Shown here piece after piece: positions 63,301 to 64,000 of a DNA stretch of 64,000 bases. This DNA is from Purshia tridentata (Eukaryota; Streptophyta; Magnoliopsida; Rosales; Rosaceae). Below the pieces are notes generated by a model, which had not been told where the DNA came from, did not search any database, and saw only the letters and a program-made list of their open reading frames with translations. Where the stretch lies: assembly GCA_003254885.1 (NCBI GenBank), contig QANT01007580.1, positions 1 to 64,000 on the forward strand, given 5' to 3'. How positions within the stretch are numbered: position 1 is the stretch's first letter; each line of letters starts with the position of its first letter. Both the position numbers and the translations under genes were made by a program.

Positions 63301-64000
63301 ATTGTTTTGAATGTGTTATGTGGTTTTATTTCAGATTATTGTACTAGATGGTGATGGATTTCTTGTTCATCATTGTATATTACTAATAAAACTTGTGGAT
63401 TTCTTGTTCATCCTTAATTTAAGAAAAGTAAGAACATCCTCTTTGGGTATCACTCGGCAGTGCAGTTTCATAATCGGAATTGTTCATGTTTTAGGTCCCT
63501 CCACAAGGGTCATCCCTGTAAAAAATCAATCAAATCGGTAATTGTTTGGTCACCAAAACTGTGCAGACAAATACAGTCAGTTAGATAAAATTGAAATGAT
63601 ATTGATTATAATAAACTGGCTAGACAGTTTCTGATTTGGCTGATTTTTTGCAAGGGTGATCTTTGAATGATGTTTTAAAATATGAACGGTTTCGATCATT
63701 GAGATCCAAAGATGTTCTTACTTTTCTTAAGTAAGGACATCCTTACTTGAAAAATTCCCTATATATATATATATATATATATATATTCATGGGATTCTGT
63801 TTGTTTTCAACATTCATATTGCCACAAAAAAAATTTTTAACTTTGATTAATTTTAGACCTTTCACCATATATGTTTTCAAAATGCAATAATAGTTATGAT
63901 CATTTTCCTAGCAGAAAATAATTATGATCTTTCTTTTTTGCATTCATAGGCAGCTTTCATGGTTCCAACTGAGTTGCTTGCAGTCCAGCATTATGAGCAC
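57327..64000 (+). CDS. RECG: ATP-dependent DNA helicase RecG homologue, organellar (3' part outside window)
   Basis: Twelve exons seen: 57327-57365, 57750-57832, 57919-58054, 58237-58791, 58863-58975, 59553-59784, 60875-61038, 61406-61487, 61959-62048, 62538-62771, 63124-63195, 63950 to the edge, coding 617 residues so far. The N-terminus (MALRTSVVQSCSMCFSGNGL) is Ser-rich and poor in acids, like an organelle transit peptide. Then come a plant-specific region, a helix-hairpin element (SCIPGISKKRCHQLENCGFH), the RecG wedge/OB domain (RKLLHHFPRTYADL ... GKVR), and the helicase core with LTASQLTAVSDI, Walker A GDVGCGKT at 577-584 and MVPTELLAVQHYEH. RecG regresses stalled forks and limits recombination between short repeats; plant RECG1 guards plastid and mitochondrial DNA. 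The first ATG in frame with the second exon was chosen. No lesion seen. Confidence 0.92.
60122..60421. repeat. Local duplication inside a RecG intron
   Basis: 60122-60240 and 60299-60421 are diverged direct copies. Both start with GTAGACAAAAGTCCTACCA, then ACTTGAATGGA, and share TCTTG and ACTTGAA words further on. They lie in the large intron 59785-60874. No inverted ends; it looks like a simple old duplication. Confidence 0.7.
63419..63730. mobile_element. MITE-like inverted-repeat element in a RecG intron
   Basis: TTAAGAAAAGTAAGAACATC at 63419-63438 is the exact inverted match of 63711-63730, and weaker similarity continues outward. The 312-base interval has no coding capacity. Target duplications were not fixed. 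It lies in the intron 63196-63949. Confidence 0.65.
63764..63784. repeat. TA microsatellite
   Basis: About ten TA units in the last visible RecG intron, just downstream of the MITE-like element. Confidence 0.85.

Overview
The window is nuclear DNA from a flowering plant, a eudicot and most likely a rosid. It has large AT-rich spacers, genes with many GT-AG introns, and plant-specific families: a TDY-class MAP kinase, LRR receptor kinase and receptor-like protein, serine carboxypeptidase-like enzymes, and an organellar RecG helicase. A Rosaceae source is possible but is only an impression. One ambiguous base (n) lies at 1968.

Layout. 1-2.7 kb is repeat-rich spacer. 2.7-5.9 kb holds an MIK2-like LRR receptor kinase (+, two exons). 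8.0-10.4 kb holds an SDS22-type LRR protein of the plant 'outer arm dynein light chain 1' family (-). 13.8-15.2 kb holds a PB1-domain protein (+). 15.2-25.8 kb is almost gene-free. It contains a hAT-type element with a Mutator-type element nested inside it, the latter carrying a PPR-gene fragment. It also contains several direct duplications, a recurring short hairpin motif and one possible 69-codon gene. 25.8-34.3 kb holds a 26-exon gene (-) for a protein with two successive uridine-kinase-like P-loop plus CYTH halves. 35.7-38.6 kb holds a broken LRR receptor-like protein gene (-), with a relic of a second copy upstream. 40.8-43.4 kb holds a NUDT25-type Nudix hydrolase (+). 43.9-45.6 kb holds a linker-histone (H15) domain protein (+). 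46.4-50.6 kb holds a group D (TDY) MAP kinase (+). 51.9-55.0 kb holds two intronless tandem serine carboxypeptidase-like genes (+). 57.3 kb to the window end holds the 5' part of a RecG-type helicase (+), cut off by the window edge.

I built all multi-exon models by hand from splice signals, reading-frame phase and family similarity. Every junction keeps the frame. The genes do not form one pathway. From memory, the RecG, MAP kinase and P-loop/CYTH trio resembles the Arabidopsis run AT2G01440, AT2G01450, AT2G01460, so this may be an old syntenic block opened up by other genes. The most striking items are the nested transposons, the internal duplication of the P-loop/CYTH gene with matching exon borders, two GC-AG introns, the two lesions in the receptor-like protein, and the unexplained hairpin-rich repeat region at 20.7-24.3 kb.
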